Assembly (NCBI GenBank): GCA_947460175.1
Contig: CANHGW010000003.1
Span: forward strand, 1-64,000
DNA from: Bacteroidota bacterium
Lineage (GTDB): Bacteria; Bacteroidota; Bacteroidia; Chitinophagales; Chitinophagaceae
Length of the DNA: 64,000 nucleotides
Reading direction: 5' to 3'
Below, one piece after another: positions 23,784 to 32,994 of the stretch (position 1 is its first letter; each line of letters begins with the position of its first letter). The translations under genes and the position numbers were made by a program. A model generated the notes under the pieces. It saw nothing but the letters and a program-made list of their open reading frames with translations. It had not been told where the DNA came from and searched no databases.

Positions 23784-24632
23784 TTAAAATGAAAATACAT
23801 AAAACCGAAGACCTAATGATAAGCCTAGATTAAATGGATGCGTAGCAGCACGTCTATAAGCTTGATTATTACTCATATACTTCGCATAATTACCATACGT
23901 TCGACGCAATAAAGGATTACCGGGTGTACTTCCCGTAGGAGTATATAAAATTTCATCGCTGTTTTCAGCATCTGTAAATTGAAATTCACCTTTTAATTGA
24001 GTGATAAATTCCATACGCTCTTTAAGTCGATAAGAAAAACCTAACCCTGCCAAAGCACCTAAGCCATGTGTTTTATATGGTTTGTAATCTAATGCATACG
24101 ATGTTTTAAAAGTATCTTTTGTATTCTTAGTTGAAATAGTATTTTTAGAAATAGTTGTTTCATAATCAGCAACATTTGGGTCATTATAATCTAGTACAAT
24201 TTTATCTGAATAGCCTGTATTCAATGAGTAAAAGAATCCTACAGAATAGATGAATTTGAATTTTTTACCATTACGTGTTTGATGGCTGAAGGTTAATGGA
24301 ATTTTCAAATAAGATGTTTTTGTATTGGCTGTTAACTTATATAAGTATGCCTGATCAGCACCTTTATAATTTTGGTTAGAAGTACCCCATTGAAGACCTC
24401 CGCTTACAGCAAACCCATTGTCGTATAAATAGCCATACTCAAAACTTCCAGCAAAGGACATCGTCATAGAATAGGTTTGAAAACTATCAGCTCTTAAGTC
24501 GTCTGAATTAAATAAATTGGATTTATAGCCATATACATTTAAACCATAAAAAGGACCATAGGCTTCAGTTTGTTGTGCAACAGATACGAATGCTGAAAAT
24601 ACGACTGCAAGAAGGAATACTACTTTTTTCAT
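23784..24632 (-). CDS. Outer-membrane beta-barrel protein
   Basis: A 282-residue secreted protein with signal peptide MKKVVFLLAVVFSAFVSVAQ and many alternating beta strands ending in GLRFYVFSF, with the terminal aromatic typical of barrels inserted by BamA. Strand patterns such as FAGSFEYGYLYDNGFAVSGGL and GLGALAGLGFSYRLKERM fit a small porin-like or OmpA-like barrel of about eight to ten strands. No specific family is recognised; loops are Asn/Asp/Thr-rich. It lies alone between a transporter and a HerA-like gene. Confidence 0.75.
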   Translation of the reverse strand: MKKVVFLLAVVFSAFVSVAQQTEAYGPFYGLNVYGYKSNLFNSDDLRADSFQTYSMTMSFAGSFEYGYLYDNGFAVSGGLQWGTSNQNYKGADQAYLYKLTANTKTSYLKIPLTFSHQTRNGKKFKFIYSVGFFYSLNTGYSDKIVLDYNDPNVADYETTISKNTISTKNTKDTFKTSYALDYKPYKTHGLGALAGLGFSYRLKERMEFITQLKGEFQFTDAENSDEILYTPTGSTPGNPLLRRTYGNYAKYMSNNQAYRRAATHPFNLGLSLGLRFYVFSF

Positions 24633-24710
24633 AGGGGTAAAGGTAAAAACTTTACCGAAAAAGTAGAATTAATTTAATAGATTCTTCAATGTAACATTTA
24701 ATTAAGTCTA

Positions 24711-26267
24711 CTAAAACCAACTTTTGGTTTTACGTCGACGCGTTGTGGTTCCACCTAATCCCAATACTCCAAGTAGTGTACGAGTCAATATTCCAGCAGC
24801 AGTTCGGCCTACTTGTTTTGTTACAGGATTACTTAATATTGTTTCCAAGGTGCCTTTTTCTTCTTTCTTAGAACTTGCTTTTGGGGTTTCTTCTTCATCC
24901 TCTTTTGCCTCTTTATCAGTAGCTGCTTCAGTAATTTTTTCATTCAGCAATTCATAAGCACTTACTGTATCTATAACTTGATTATATTTTTTAGCTATTT
25001 TGGATGTATTTACAATTTGATTGATTTCTGTTTCATTCAAAACATCCATTCTAGATCTTGGAGGGCAAAGCATGGTGTGAACCAATGGTGTTGGTATACC
25101 CTTTTCATTTAGTAAAGTAATAATAGCCTCTCCTATTCCTAATTGAGTGATTAAGTCCTCTGTTTTATAGTACGTTGTTTCTGGATAATTTTCAGAAACT
25201 TTTTTAATATCTTGTCGATCTTTTGCAGTAAAAGCACGTAATGCATGCTGTACTTTAAGACCAAGCTGTCCTAATATTGATTGTGGTATATCATTAGGGT
25301 TTTGAGTAATAAAGAAAATACCAACACCTTTTGAACGGATAAGTTTTATTACTGTCTCTAATTGTTGTAATAAGGCTGATGTTGCATCCTGAAAAATCAA
25401 ATGGGCTTCATCTAAAAACAAAACTAGTTTAGGCTTATCTAAATCACCTGCCTCGGGTAAAGAGGCATACAATTCGGCCAATAATTGCAACATAAATGTT
25501 GAGAACAACTTAGGTTTGTCTTGAATATCAGTTACACGAACAATTGAGATTATACCACGTCCTTCATCATTGATTCGCATTAAATCATCTACTTCAAACG
25601 ATTTTTCACCAAAAAAAACATCTGCTTTTTGTTGTTGTAATTCTATGATTTTACGTAAAATGGTACCAGTAGATTGGGAAGAAATATTACCATATTCAGC
25701 CTTTACCTCTTCTTTCCCTTCATTGTTCATGTATTGTAACACTTTTACTAAATCTTTGAGATCAAGTAAAGGCAATTGATGATCATCACAATATTTATAT
25801 ATCATAGACATGATACCTTCTTGTGTATCATTCAAGCCAAGTATTTTAGAAAATAAAACTGGTCCAAACTCAGTTACAGTAGCTCTTAATCGAGTACCAG
25901 GCTCGTTACTCAATGTTAAAAACTCAATTGGAAAACCCGATGGGCTATATTCAACTCCAATATGAGTACATCGTTCGGCTATTCGATCATTTAACACACC
26001 TTGCGCACCTATACCACTCAAGTCGCCTTTGATATCCATCATCATTACAGGTACACATGAGTCACTCAATCCTTCTGCTATGAGTTGTAAAGTTTTTGTT
26101 TTTCCTGTACCAGTTGCACCTGCTATTAAACCGTGGCGATTCATGGTTTTCAATGGTAAATTTACGCGTACACCAGCCACTGGCTTACCATCCAATACTG
26201 CAGAACCCATTAATATATTCTCACCTTTGAATGTATAAGCTTGTTGTATTTCTTGATCAAATGACAT
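24711..26267 (-). CDS. HerA-like ATPase (DUF853 family)
   Basis: A 518-residue P-loop ATPase of the HerA/FtsK superfamily, DUF853 group. Walker A is GATGTGKT at 50-57; Walker B is LVLFLDEAHLIF near residue 285. The sensor/arginine region includes FFITQNPNDIPQSILGQLG. A C-terminal lysine/alanine linker of low complexity precedes a conserved tail (GRTAAGILTRTLLGVLGLGG) ending in a basic cluster. HerA proteins translocate DNA, often with NurA nuclease, but the DUF853 branch has no established partner and no nurA is seen here. Function in vivo is unknown. Confidence 0.88.
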   Translation of the reverse strand: MSFDQEIQQAYTFKGENILMGSAVLDGKPVAGVRVNLPLKTMNRHGLIAGATGTGKTKTLQLIAEGLSDSCVPVMMMDIKGDLSGIGAQGVLNDRIAERCTHIGVEYSPSGFPIEFLTLSNEPGTRLRATVTEFGPVLFSKILGLNDTQEGIMSMIYKYCDDHQLPLLDLKDLVKVLQYMNNEGKEEVKAEYGNISSQSTGTILRKIIELQQQKADVFFGEKSFEVDDLMRINDEGRGIISIVRVTDIQDKPKLFSTFMLQLLAELYASLPEAGDLDKPKLVLFLDEAHLIFQDATSALLQQLETVIKLIRSKGVGIFFITQNPNDIPQSILGQLGLKVQHALRAFTAKDRQDIKKVSENYPETTYYKTEDLITQLGIGEAIITLLNEKGIPTPLVHTMLCPPRSRMDVLNETEINQIVNTSKIAKKYNQVIDTVSAYELLNEKITEAATDKEAKEDEEETPKASSKKEEKGTLETILSNPVTKQVGRTAAGILTRTLLGVLGLGGTTTRRRKTKSWF

Positions 26268-26355
26268 ATTTAGTAGATTTAATGTGTGAAAGTAAATAAA
26301 TTGTAGTTTACATCAATCGAGTTTTATTATTTTTACTAAATATTATAAGTTGACT

Positions 26356-26646
26356 ATGGAAATAAATGAAATTATATCAGAAATAGAACGAAAATCTAAA
26401 CGATTATTGACAAGAGTAGATCGACTTGAAAAGGAAAATACTGAACTTAGAAAGTCAGTTTTTGACTATCTCGAAAAAATGGAAAAGCAAAAAACTGAAA
26501 TTGAAAAAATAAAAAGTGAACTTAAAATTACACAATTGAGTAAATCGATTCCTTCTGAGAAAAAAGCGTTGCAAAAAGAAATAGATAAATATATTTATTT
26601 AATTGACAAGTGTATTGCAAGCGTAAAAACCGAAGCATTGAGTTAA
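26356..26646 (+). CDS. Short coiled-coil protein, possible ZapA-associated type
   Basis: A 96-residue almost entirely helical protein: a heptad coiled coil at about 5-60 (IERKSKRLLTRVDRLEKENTELRKSV) and a conserved end KEIDKYIYLIDKCIASVK. In many Bacteroidota a short coil ending in EIDKCIALLN is encoded just before zapA, and this protein resembles it. That assignment is by memory of the pattern and not proven. Here no zapA follows; the next gene is a T9SS protein. It may act in division-ring assembly. Confidence 0.65.
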   Translation: MEINEIISEIERKSKRLLTRVDRLEKENTELRKSVFDYLEKMEKQKTEIEKIKSELKITQLSKSIPSEKKALQKEIDKYIYLIDKCIASVKTEALS

Positions 26647-26731
26647 GAAATCAACCAAATCGAAAAAAAAGTAGTCTTTTAAGTACATACAAAGACCTAA
26701 ATAAACTAAATTTACTCTGTAGAAATAAATT

Positions 26732-29488
26732 ATGAAACGAATATTACTAATAATTGTCCTAATAGTCTGTATTTTCCAAACCAATGCTCAAACCATATCG
26801 GGTGTAATTAATTCATATGCATCAGTCAATGCTATTAATTTGAATGTACTCACAGTCAACAGTACAACTGGTTTTAATGTTGGAGATAAAGTGCTTATTA
26901 TTAAAATGAAGGGGGCATTAATCAACCAAGCAAATACACAACAATATGGTGATACAACTTCACTTGGCGAAGCTGGCAAGTATACGTTTTCGACTGTAAT
27001 TGCTTTGACTCCTACTACACTAACACTTAGTCCATTTTGCAATATTTTTAGTAACACACAATATTTACAAGTCGTTACAGTTCCTATTTTTCCAAATCCT
27101 ATAGTAACTGCTAACCTTAGCTGTCAAGGATGGGATGGTGCTACAGGAGGTATTTTAATATTTGAAACCCCGAATACATTGACCTTAAATGCCGACATCA
27201 ACATAAGTAACTTAGGCTATAGAGGTGGTGATGTATGGGGCAATACCTTTTCATGTGGAACAACAAATTTCTTTTCACCTGCTGGCTTTTTTGGACCTGA
27301 GGGCAAAAAAGGAGAAGGCGTAGCAGAGTATATTGTAGGTCAAGAATGTGGAAGAGGAAAGTTAGCAAATGGTGGTGGCGGTGCCTTTGGAGGAAATGGT
27401 GGTGCAGCTGGAGGTGCTAATGTTGGCAAAGGGGGCGATGGTGGTTTTGAATTCAATGGATGCTTTGTAATAGGCAGCTTTGCATATGGCGGACAACCTA
27501 TTAATCAAGTTAACACTGCACTCATTATGGGCGGTGGAGGTGGTGGTCCACAATCTGATAATGCTCAAGCTGTATTCAATGGTGGCAATGGTGGTGGCAT
27601 TATATATATCACTGCCAATGAAATCATTGGTAATGGGAATGCAATACAATCCAATGGCCAAACTACACCACTTATTAATGATGAAGGAGCCTCAGGTGGG
27701 GGTGCTGGAGGCAGCATATATTTAAATTGCCCAACGTTTACTACGCCACTAACTATCAGTGCTATAGGTGGTAACGGAGGCTCAAATAACAATGTTTTAT
27801 TCCCACAAAATTGCCATGGACCAGGAGGTGGTGGTGGTGGTGGATTAGTATGGCTTTCAGGAGCGACTACACCAGCTGGTGTTACAGTTGCTACTCAAGG
27901 TGGTTTAGGTGGATTTGCACTTAACCCTTTAAGCACATGTTATAATACTCAATATAATGCAGGAGATGGAAATTCAGGTGTTACAAATTATAATTTTGTA
28001 CCAGCTCCTCCTCCTGTATTACCAACCGTAAATCTAGGTCCTGATCAATTGATATGTGCAGGTTCTACGATCACCTTAGATGCAGGAGCAAATTATGCAA
28101 GTTATCTTTGGGATGACAATTCCAATGGTCAAATAAGAAATGTAAATGGACCAGGAACTTTTTATATTACAGTCACCACACCCCAAGGATGCACGGCTAG
28201 TGATACTATTATAGTTAATTGGGATACATCAGTAATAGCTGCTTTCGATGTTGATATCCGTTTAGGATGTACCAATGATACGGTTATAATTATTAATAAT
28301 TCTTCTGCAGCTTCTACACAATTTGCATGGAGTTTTGGTGATGGGGTGAATTCTTCCCAATTTTCACCCACACATGTTTACTCTCCACAAGGCATTTATA
28401 CGATAACGTTGATTGCAAGTAATCCCCCATGTTATGATACAATTCAAAAGGTAGTCAATTTGAATCATCCTATTGGCTCTGTATTTAGTTTAAATACCAT
28501 TAAAAAAGACTCTGTTTGTCTTGGCTCACCCATCATTGCATATAGCGTATCAGTTCCATTAAATAATGTTACTCATAGCTGGAATTGGGGAGATGGTGCA
28601 ATTCAAAATTTAGGCCTATTACCTACTACATCATATACTTATCCGAGTCCTGGAAACTATACACTTACACTCACTGTAACCGATACATTGGGTTGTACTG
28701 ATACTTCTTCATTACCTATTTATGTTGAAGATTCAACTTCAATTGCATTCACCATTGTTGATGATAAAGTATGTGTAGGCGAGCCGGTATATTTCAATGC
28801 AGTGGTATCAGCTAATACACTTTCAAATACTTGGTCATTTGGAGATGGAAGTATTCAAAAAGACATTTTAAATACCTATCATACCTACGACAATCCGTTG
28901 AATCCATATACAGTATGGCTAAAAGGATCCTATGCTGTTTGCCCTGAAGATAGTGTTTCAATGCCTGTCATTGTAGGTGATTATCTTCCTATTAATTTAG
29001 GGCCTGATACCTCTATTTGCCCGGGCATAACTGGTTCAATTATTCTATCTAACTCATCCAATCCGAATGCAAGCATCAATTGGAGTACCGGTGAAGTAGG
29101 ACCAAGTATTACAGTCACACAACCTTCATTATATTGGGCTACCATTGCATCATCTGACAATCCCGAATGTACATCGACTGATAGTGTATGGGTAAATAGA
29201 GATTGCTATGTCAATATTCCGAATGTTTTTTCACCAGATGGTGATGGATTAAATGATTATTTTTTACCTCGAGAAATTTTATCGAGCGGGGTAAGTATTT
29301 TCAAAATGAATATCTACAATAGATGGGGAGAAAATATATTCACCACTACATCAATTGATGGTAGAGGTTGGGACGGAAAATACAATGGTGTACTTCAACC
29401 AATGGGAGTATATATTTATACTATTGATGTAGTATTCAAAAATAACATGAAGAAATCCTTTACAGGAAATGTGACATTAATCAGGTAA
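26732..29488 (+). CDS. Large secreted PKD protein with T9SS type B (gliding-associated) C-terminal domain
   Basis: A 918-residue exported protein. Signal peptide 1-19 (ending in TNAQ). Residues about 100-430 are a glycine/asparagine-rich beta region, with GG runs such as GGGGAFGGNGGAAGG. A Thr/Asp-rich linker is followed by three PKD-like domains (WSFGDG, WNWGDG and WSFGDG signatures). The C-terminus (about 825-918) is the gliding-motility-associated type B sorting domain: NVFSPDGDGLNDYF, then IYNRWGENIF, WDGKYNGVLQPMGVYIY and a final strand. Type B domains direct T9SS export and surface attachment. The glycine-rich part may form an elongated stalk or adhesive. It is probably monocistronic. 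Confidence 0.9.
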   Translation: MKRILLIIVLIVCIFQTNAQTISGVINSYASVNAINLNVLTVNSTTGFNVGDKVLIIKMKGALINQANTQQYGDTTSLGEAGKYTFSTVIALTPTTLTLSPFCNIFSNTQYLQVVTVPIFPNPIVTANLSCQGWDGATGGILIFETPNTLTLNADINISNLGYRGGDVWGNTFSCGTTNFFSPAGFFGPEGKKGEGVAEYIVGQECGRGKLANGGGGAFGGNGGAAGGANVGKGGDGGFEFNGCFVIGSFAYGGQPINQVNTALIMGGGGGGPQSDNAQAVFNGGNGGGIIYITANEIIGNGNAIQSNGQTTPLINDEGASGGGAGGSIYLNCPTFTTPLTISAIGGNGGSNNNVLFPQNCHGPGGGGGGGLVWLSGATTPAGVTVATQGGLGGFALNPLSTCYNTQYNAGDGNSGVTNYNFVPAPPPVLPTVNLGPDQLICAGSTITLDAGANYASYLWDDNSNGQIRNVNGPGTFYITVTTPQGCTASDTIIVNWDTSVIAAFDVDIRLGCTNDTVIIINNSSAASTQFAWSFGDGVNSSQFSPTHVYSPQGIYTITLIASNPPCYDTIQKVVNLNHPIGSVFSLNTIKKDSVCLGSPIIAYSVSVPLNNVTHSWNWGDGAIQNLGLLPTTSYTYPSPGNYTLTLTVTDTLGCTDTSSLPIYVEDSTSIAFTIVDDKVCVGEPVYFNAVVSANTLSNTWSFGDGSIQKDILNTYHTYDNPLNPYTVWLKGSYAVCPEDSVSMPVIVGDYLPINLGPDTSICPGITGSIILSNSSNPNASINWSTGEVGPSITVTQPSLYWATIASSDNPECTSTDSVWVNRDCYVNIPNVFSPDGDGLNDYFLPREILSSGVSIFKMNIYNRWGENIFTTTSIDGRGWDGKYNGVLQPMGVYIYTIDVVFKNNMKKSFTGNVTLIR

Positions 29489-29517
29489 TTTAATTTTTCG
29501 CTCTCTTGTTTTCGTAG

Positions 29518-29525
29518 TACATTTG
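29518..29525 (+). promoter_or_regulatory. -7 element TACATTTG before the His-rich membrane protein gene
   Basis: TAnnTTTG match, 23 nt before the ATG at 29549. Confidence 0.5.
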
Positions 29526-29548
29526 AGCTATTCTAAATTGTACTAGCT

Positions 29549-30553
29549 ATGCAAGCTTCTCTTAATGTAAACCGAATTGATTATGTCAATATAGGCTTAT
29601 TGATTGTTTCGTGTATTATGGCATTTATTATGCCTTTTGAACTATTTCTGTTTGCTTATGGTGTTCTTGGACCATTGCATTATCTTACTGAGATATCGTG
29701 GTTACACGACAAAAATTATTATTCAACGGATAAACGAGACGTTGTTCTACTAGTGATTATTTCTTTGATTCTTACGATAGTAACAATGAAAAACTATCTA
29801 GGCTTGAATGATTTAAATGTTGAATACAAATATGTAAATAGAATTATTTTTATAGCCTTTGCCAGTTCTCTGTTTTTTGCGTTCATAAAAAACAATTTAA
29901 TAAAAATAGCTGGTGTTATTATTACCATATTACTATCAGCTATCTCAGATAGACTTATTTTAGTATTTTCTGTATTCTTACCAACGTTGATACATGTATT
30001 TTTATTTACTTGGCTTTTCATGTTTTACGGCGCTTTGAAAAATAGATCGAAGCCAGGATATGTGTCCGTTGTATTACACATGTTGATTCCTTTTATTTTG
30101 TTTTATGCGTTTCCAAATCAACCATTTGTTGCAGTTACAGATTATGGCAAAACAGCATACAAAGAATTTCAAGGTTTAAACAATGTGATATTAAATTTAT
30201 TAAATACGAGTCATGCAGGTGATGGAGATATAGCACAACAAATTTATCATTCGAGTATTGGAATTGCCATCATGCGATTTATTGCTTTTGCTTATACCTA
30301 TCATTATCTAAATTGGTTTTCAAAAACCAAAGTGATCAAATGGCATGAAATACCTAAATCTAGATCTATATTTATCATTATTTTATGGGCTATTTCAATA
30401 GTACTTTATGCAATTGATTATAGCCTTGGATTCAAATGGTTATTCCTATTAAGCTTCATGCATGTAATGGTAGAGTTTCCGTTAAATTATATTTCATTTG
30501 TTGGTATATTCAAAGAATTGACTGGAAAAGGGATGAAACATAGTGTAGAGTAA
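29549..30553 (+). CDS. Polytopic membrane protein with conserved-looking histidines, unknown function
   Basis: A 334-residue protein with about nine hydrophobic helices and no soluble domain. I do not recognise the family. Histidines lie in or beside helices at H44 (GPLHYLTE), H53 (WLHDK), H149, H177, H252 (TYHYLNW), H266 (KWHEI) and H305 (FMHVMVEFPLNY), often with aromatic or acidic neighbours. This distribution would suit a membrane-embedded metal or cofactor site. I considered the Brp/Blh carotene oxygenase family, but its characteristic PHGA-x-DH motif is absent. The gene lies 18 nt before a secreted endonuclease gene on the same strand. Confidence 0.6.
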   Translation: MQASLNVNRIDYVNIGLLIVSCIMAFIMPFELFLFAYGVLGPLHYLTEISWLHDKNYYSTDKRDVVLLVIISLILTIVTMKNYLGLNDLNVEYKYVNRIIFIAFASSLFFAFIKNNLIKIAGVIITILLSAISDRLILVFSVFLPTLIHVFLFTWLFMFYGALKNRSKPGYVSVVLHMLIPFILFYAFPNQPFVAVTDYGKTAYKEFQGLNNVILNLLNTSHAGDGDIAQQIYHSSIGIAIMRFIAFAYTYHYLNWFSKTKVIKWHEIPKSRSIFIIILWAISIVLYAIDYSLGFKWLFLLSFMHVMVEFPLNYISFVGIFKELTGKGMKHSVE

Positions 30554-30571
30554 TCTCAATAAAATAACAAC

Positions 30572-31630
30572 ATGAAATTATTTAAACAATTAACCTTATT
30601 GGTTATATCAAGTATCGTAAGTATGGGTCTTACGGCTCAAAGCTATTACTCCCCTGCTTTTGGCCTTAATGGTTCTGCCTTAAAAACATCCTTGCACAAT
30701 ATTATTAAAAATCATTCTAGTCAAGGTTGGCCCTTATGGTCGTACTTTCCAAGTACTGATACAAAGTCAACAAATATTGTATACGACATCTATTCTGATG
30801 TGCCGAGCGGAATACCTCCTTATACTTTAGCATATGGCGTAAATCAATGTGGTACTTATTCACAAGAAGGCGATTGCTTCAATCATGAGCATACATGGCC
30901 TAGTACTTTCTTCAATGATGCTTATCCAATGCGAACAGATTTACATCATGTATTACCAACGGATGGATTTGTCAATAATAAACGTAGTAATCTTCCATAT
31001 GGAGAAACGACAACCTCATCTTGGATATCTCAAAATAATTCCAAAATAGGTTTTTCGAATACGTATGCAGGCTATACCGATAAAGTATTTGAACCCATTG
31101 ACTCATTCAAAGGTGATCTTGCACGTATTTATTTTTATATGACAACCCGATACGAAAGTGAAGATGGAGGTTGGAGCAACTGGACGATGGCAAATGGGGC
31201 GCAGTTAACACCCGATGCAATTACATTATTAATGGCTTGGCATCATGCCGATCCTGTAAGTCAAAAAGAAATCAATAGAAATAATGCTATTTACTTAATC
31301 CAAAACAATCGAAATCCTTTTATAGACTACCCTGTTTTTGCAGATTGCATATGGGGTGCAGTGGATTGTGCTGGAGTTGGTATTTCAAATCCAGAATGGG
31401 CTCAACAAATTCAAGTTTATCCAATACCAACACATGACATTTTACATCTAAACTATCCTTCATCAATAAAGATTCACGAATATCAGGTATATGATATACT
31501 GGGACGAACAATTATAACATCTACGCTGGAACATAAAACCATTTCCATTTCTTCTATCCCAAATGGTAATTACACTATAGTTCTCAATACAAATCAAGGT
31601 GTAATTCGTAAATTGTTTTCAAAAGAATAA
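30572..31630 (+). CDS. Secreted endonuclease I with T9SS type A sorting domain
   Basis: A 352-residue secreted nuclease. Signal peptide 1-22 (ending in LTAQ). The endonuclease I domain (about 30-255) has the catalytic block CFNHEHTWPSTFF, then TDLHHVLPTDGFVNNKRSNLPYG, the metal-dependent His/Asn site of EndA-type enzymes. The C-terminal 80 residues (from about 272) are a Por-secretion type A sorting domain: VYPIPTHDILHLNY, VYDILGRTI and IPNGNYTIVL. It probably degrades extracellular DNA for nutrients or biofilm release. It lies 4 nt before yggS. Confidence 0.92.
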   Translation: MKLFKQLTLLVISSIVSMGLTAQSYYSPAFGLNGSALKTSLHNIIKNHSSQGWPLWSYFPSTDTKSTNIVYDIYSDVPSGIPPYTLAYGVNQCGTYSQEGDCFNHEHTWPSTFFNDAYPMRTDLHHVLPTDGFVNNKRSNLPYGETTTSSWISQNNSKIGFSNTYAGYTDKVFEPIDSFKGDLARIYFYMTTRYESEDGGWSNWTMANGAQLTPDAITLLMAWHHADPVSQKEINRNNAIYLIQNNRNPFIDYPVFADCIWGAVDCAGVGISNPEWAQQIQVYPIPTHDILHLNYPSSIKIHEYQVYDILGRTIITSTLEHKTISISSIPNGNYTIVLNTNQGVIRKLFSKE

Positions 31631-31634
31631 CCAT

Positions 31635-32303
31635 ATGCCTTCACTGTATTCTGATATTGTAAAAACCGTAAATCTTCAGCACGCACAACTCATTGCTGTG
31701 TCAAAAACAAAACCTAACGAAGCTATTTTAAATTTATACAATCAAGGACAACGAGCATTTGGAGAAAATAAAGTACAGGAATTATTAGACAAACATGAGC
31801 AACTCCCTAACGATATTCAATGGCATATGATTGGTCATTTGCAAACGAATAAAGTAAAATATTTAGTACCATTCATCCATTTAATTCACTCTGTCGATAG
31901 TCTCAAACTTTTATTTGAGATTGAAAAACAAGCCGAAAAAGTAAATAGAACAGTTTCCGTTTTATTACAAATTCATATAGCATCGGAAGAATCAAAATTT
32001 GGACTAGATGAAAAAGAATTGATAGAAATTCTGGAGTATTATACGGCCTCCCCTTCACCACTCAATCATATTTGCATAAAAGGACTCATGGGTATGGCTA
32101 CCAACACAGATGATATGAGCATACGACGAAATGAATTTAAGCATCTAACAGAATTATTTAAATTTGTAAAGAATAGCTACCTTCCTCATCGTGATGATTT
32201 CAATGAAATATCAATGGGCATGAGTGATGACTATACTATTGCTATGGAAGAAGGCGCCACAATGATTCGTATAGGAAGTCTTTTATTTGGAAACCGTTCC
32301 TAA
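31635..32303 (+). CDS. YggS/PLPBP family pyridoxal-phosphate homeostasis protein
   Basis: A 222-residue alanine-racemase-like TIM-barrel protein that binds PLP but has no known catalytic reaction; it buffers PLP and supports B6 and amino acid balance. The PLP lysine is K24 in LIAVSKTKP. Other markers are FGENKVQELLDK, WHMIGHLQTNKVKYL, MGMATNTDD and the phosphate-binding MGMSDDYTIAMEEGATMIRIGSLLFG near the end. It follows the secreted endonuclease gene by 4 nt. The next gene starts about 38 nt later; its longer frame would overlap yggS but is less likely. Confidence 0.94.
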   Translation: MPSLYSDIVKTVNLQHAQLIAVSKTKPNEAILNLYNQGQRAFGENKVQELLDKHEQLPNDIQWHMIGHLQTNKVKYLVPFIHLIHSVDSLKLLFEIEKQAEKVNRTVSVLLQIHIASEESKFGLDEKELIEILEYYTASPSPLNHICIKGLMGMATNTDDMSIRRNEFKHLTELFKFVKNSYLPHRDDFNEISMGMSDDYTIAMEEGATMIRIGSLLFGNRS

Positions 32304-32340
32304 TAATTTTTATTTTACATTTGAGTTACTAAGATATTCA

Positions 32341-32994
32341 ATGACGATTCCTTTATACAAACGCATAATTAGTTTTTTGTTTCCGGTATTACTTGAAAAA
32401 AAAAATGATTTTTATGGCAAAGAACATAAAATAGAATTGTATCAAAATCAACTGATGCTTTCAACTTCTTCTGCTATCTATTCGTTTGGTGTCAATTATT
32501 ATCCTTTTACTAAATCGCTAAAGAAAATAAAAAAGGAAATCCCATTCGTAACTAGTTTTTTATTATTGGGTACCGGATTAGGAAGTGCGCTTAAAATTTT
32601 ACAAGAAAACTATCAATGCTATCCAAAAAGCACTTTAGTAGACTTTAATCAAACCTTGTTAGATTTAAGTAAAGAACTAATGGAGTTGAATGCCAAACAA
32701 AATGTCGAATGGGTTTGTCAGGAAGCATCGTTTTATATAGAGCAACATTTGGATCAATATGACCTAATAGGTATAGACATATTCGTTGACATGTCTGTTC
32801 CACTATTTGTTAAATCAAGTGAGTTTGTTTCAAAAATAAAAAAACGCTTAACGCCACAAGGGATTGCACTATTTAATCTAACCTTTACAAGTAGCAACGA
32901 ACAATTGATTGTAGAGAATAGATTGAAAACCACATTTAATCATGTAGAACCTATCAAACACAACCTAAACTATTTTTATATCTGTAAAAATTAG
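32341..32994 (+). CDS. Spermidine-synthase-like / SAM-dependent methyltransferase-fold protein
   Basis: A 217-residue protein with a Rossmann fold of the spermidine-synthase type. The glycine loop is LLLGTGLGSALKIL (about 74-87), the acidic residue after strand 2 is in LVDFNQTLL, and strand 4 is DLIGIDIFVDMSVP. The tight DxxxD polyamine signature is not convincing, so the substrate may not be putrescine; similar proteins in Bacteroidota are annotated as fused spermidine synthases or methyltransferases. The TTG start at 32287 inside yggS is rejected in favour of ATG 32341. It converges with oxyR and overlaps it by 4 nt. Confidence 0.75.
   Translation: MTIPLYKRIISFLFPVLLEKKNDFYGKEHKIELYQNQLMLSTSSAIYSFGVNYYPFTKSLKKIKKEIPFVTSFLLLGTGLGSALKILQENYQCYPKSTLVDFNQTLLDLSKELMELNAKQNVEWVCQEASFYIEQHLDQYDLIGIDIFVDMSVPLFVKSSEFVSKIKKRLTPQGIALFNLTFTSSNEQLIVENRLKTTFNHVEPIKHNLNYFYICKN

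Noticed and set aside
27362-27792. Overlapping ORFs opposite the glycine-rich T9SS gene
   Set aside because: Repetitive GG codons on the coding strand create long open frames on the other strand and in shifted frames; no start signal or family match.
29549-30553. Carotene dioxygenase (Brp/Blh) assignment for the membrane protein
   Set aside because: The helix count is similar, but the diagnostic PHGA-x-DH type histidine motif is not present.
32287-32341. Longer start of the spermidine-synthase-like gene overlapping yggS
   Set aside because: It uses TTG, adds residues with no family support, and an ATG lies just downstream.
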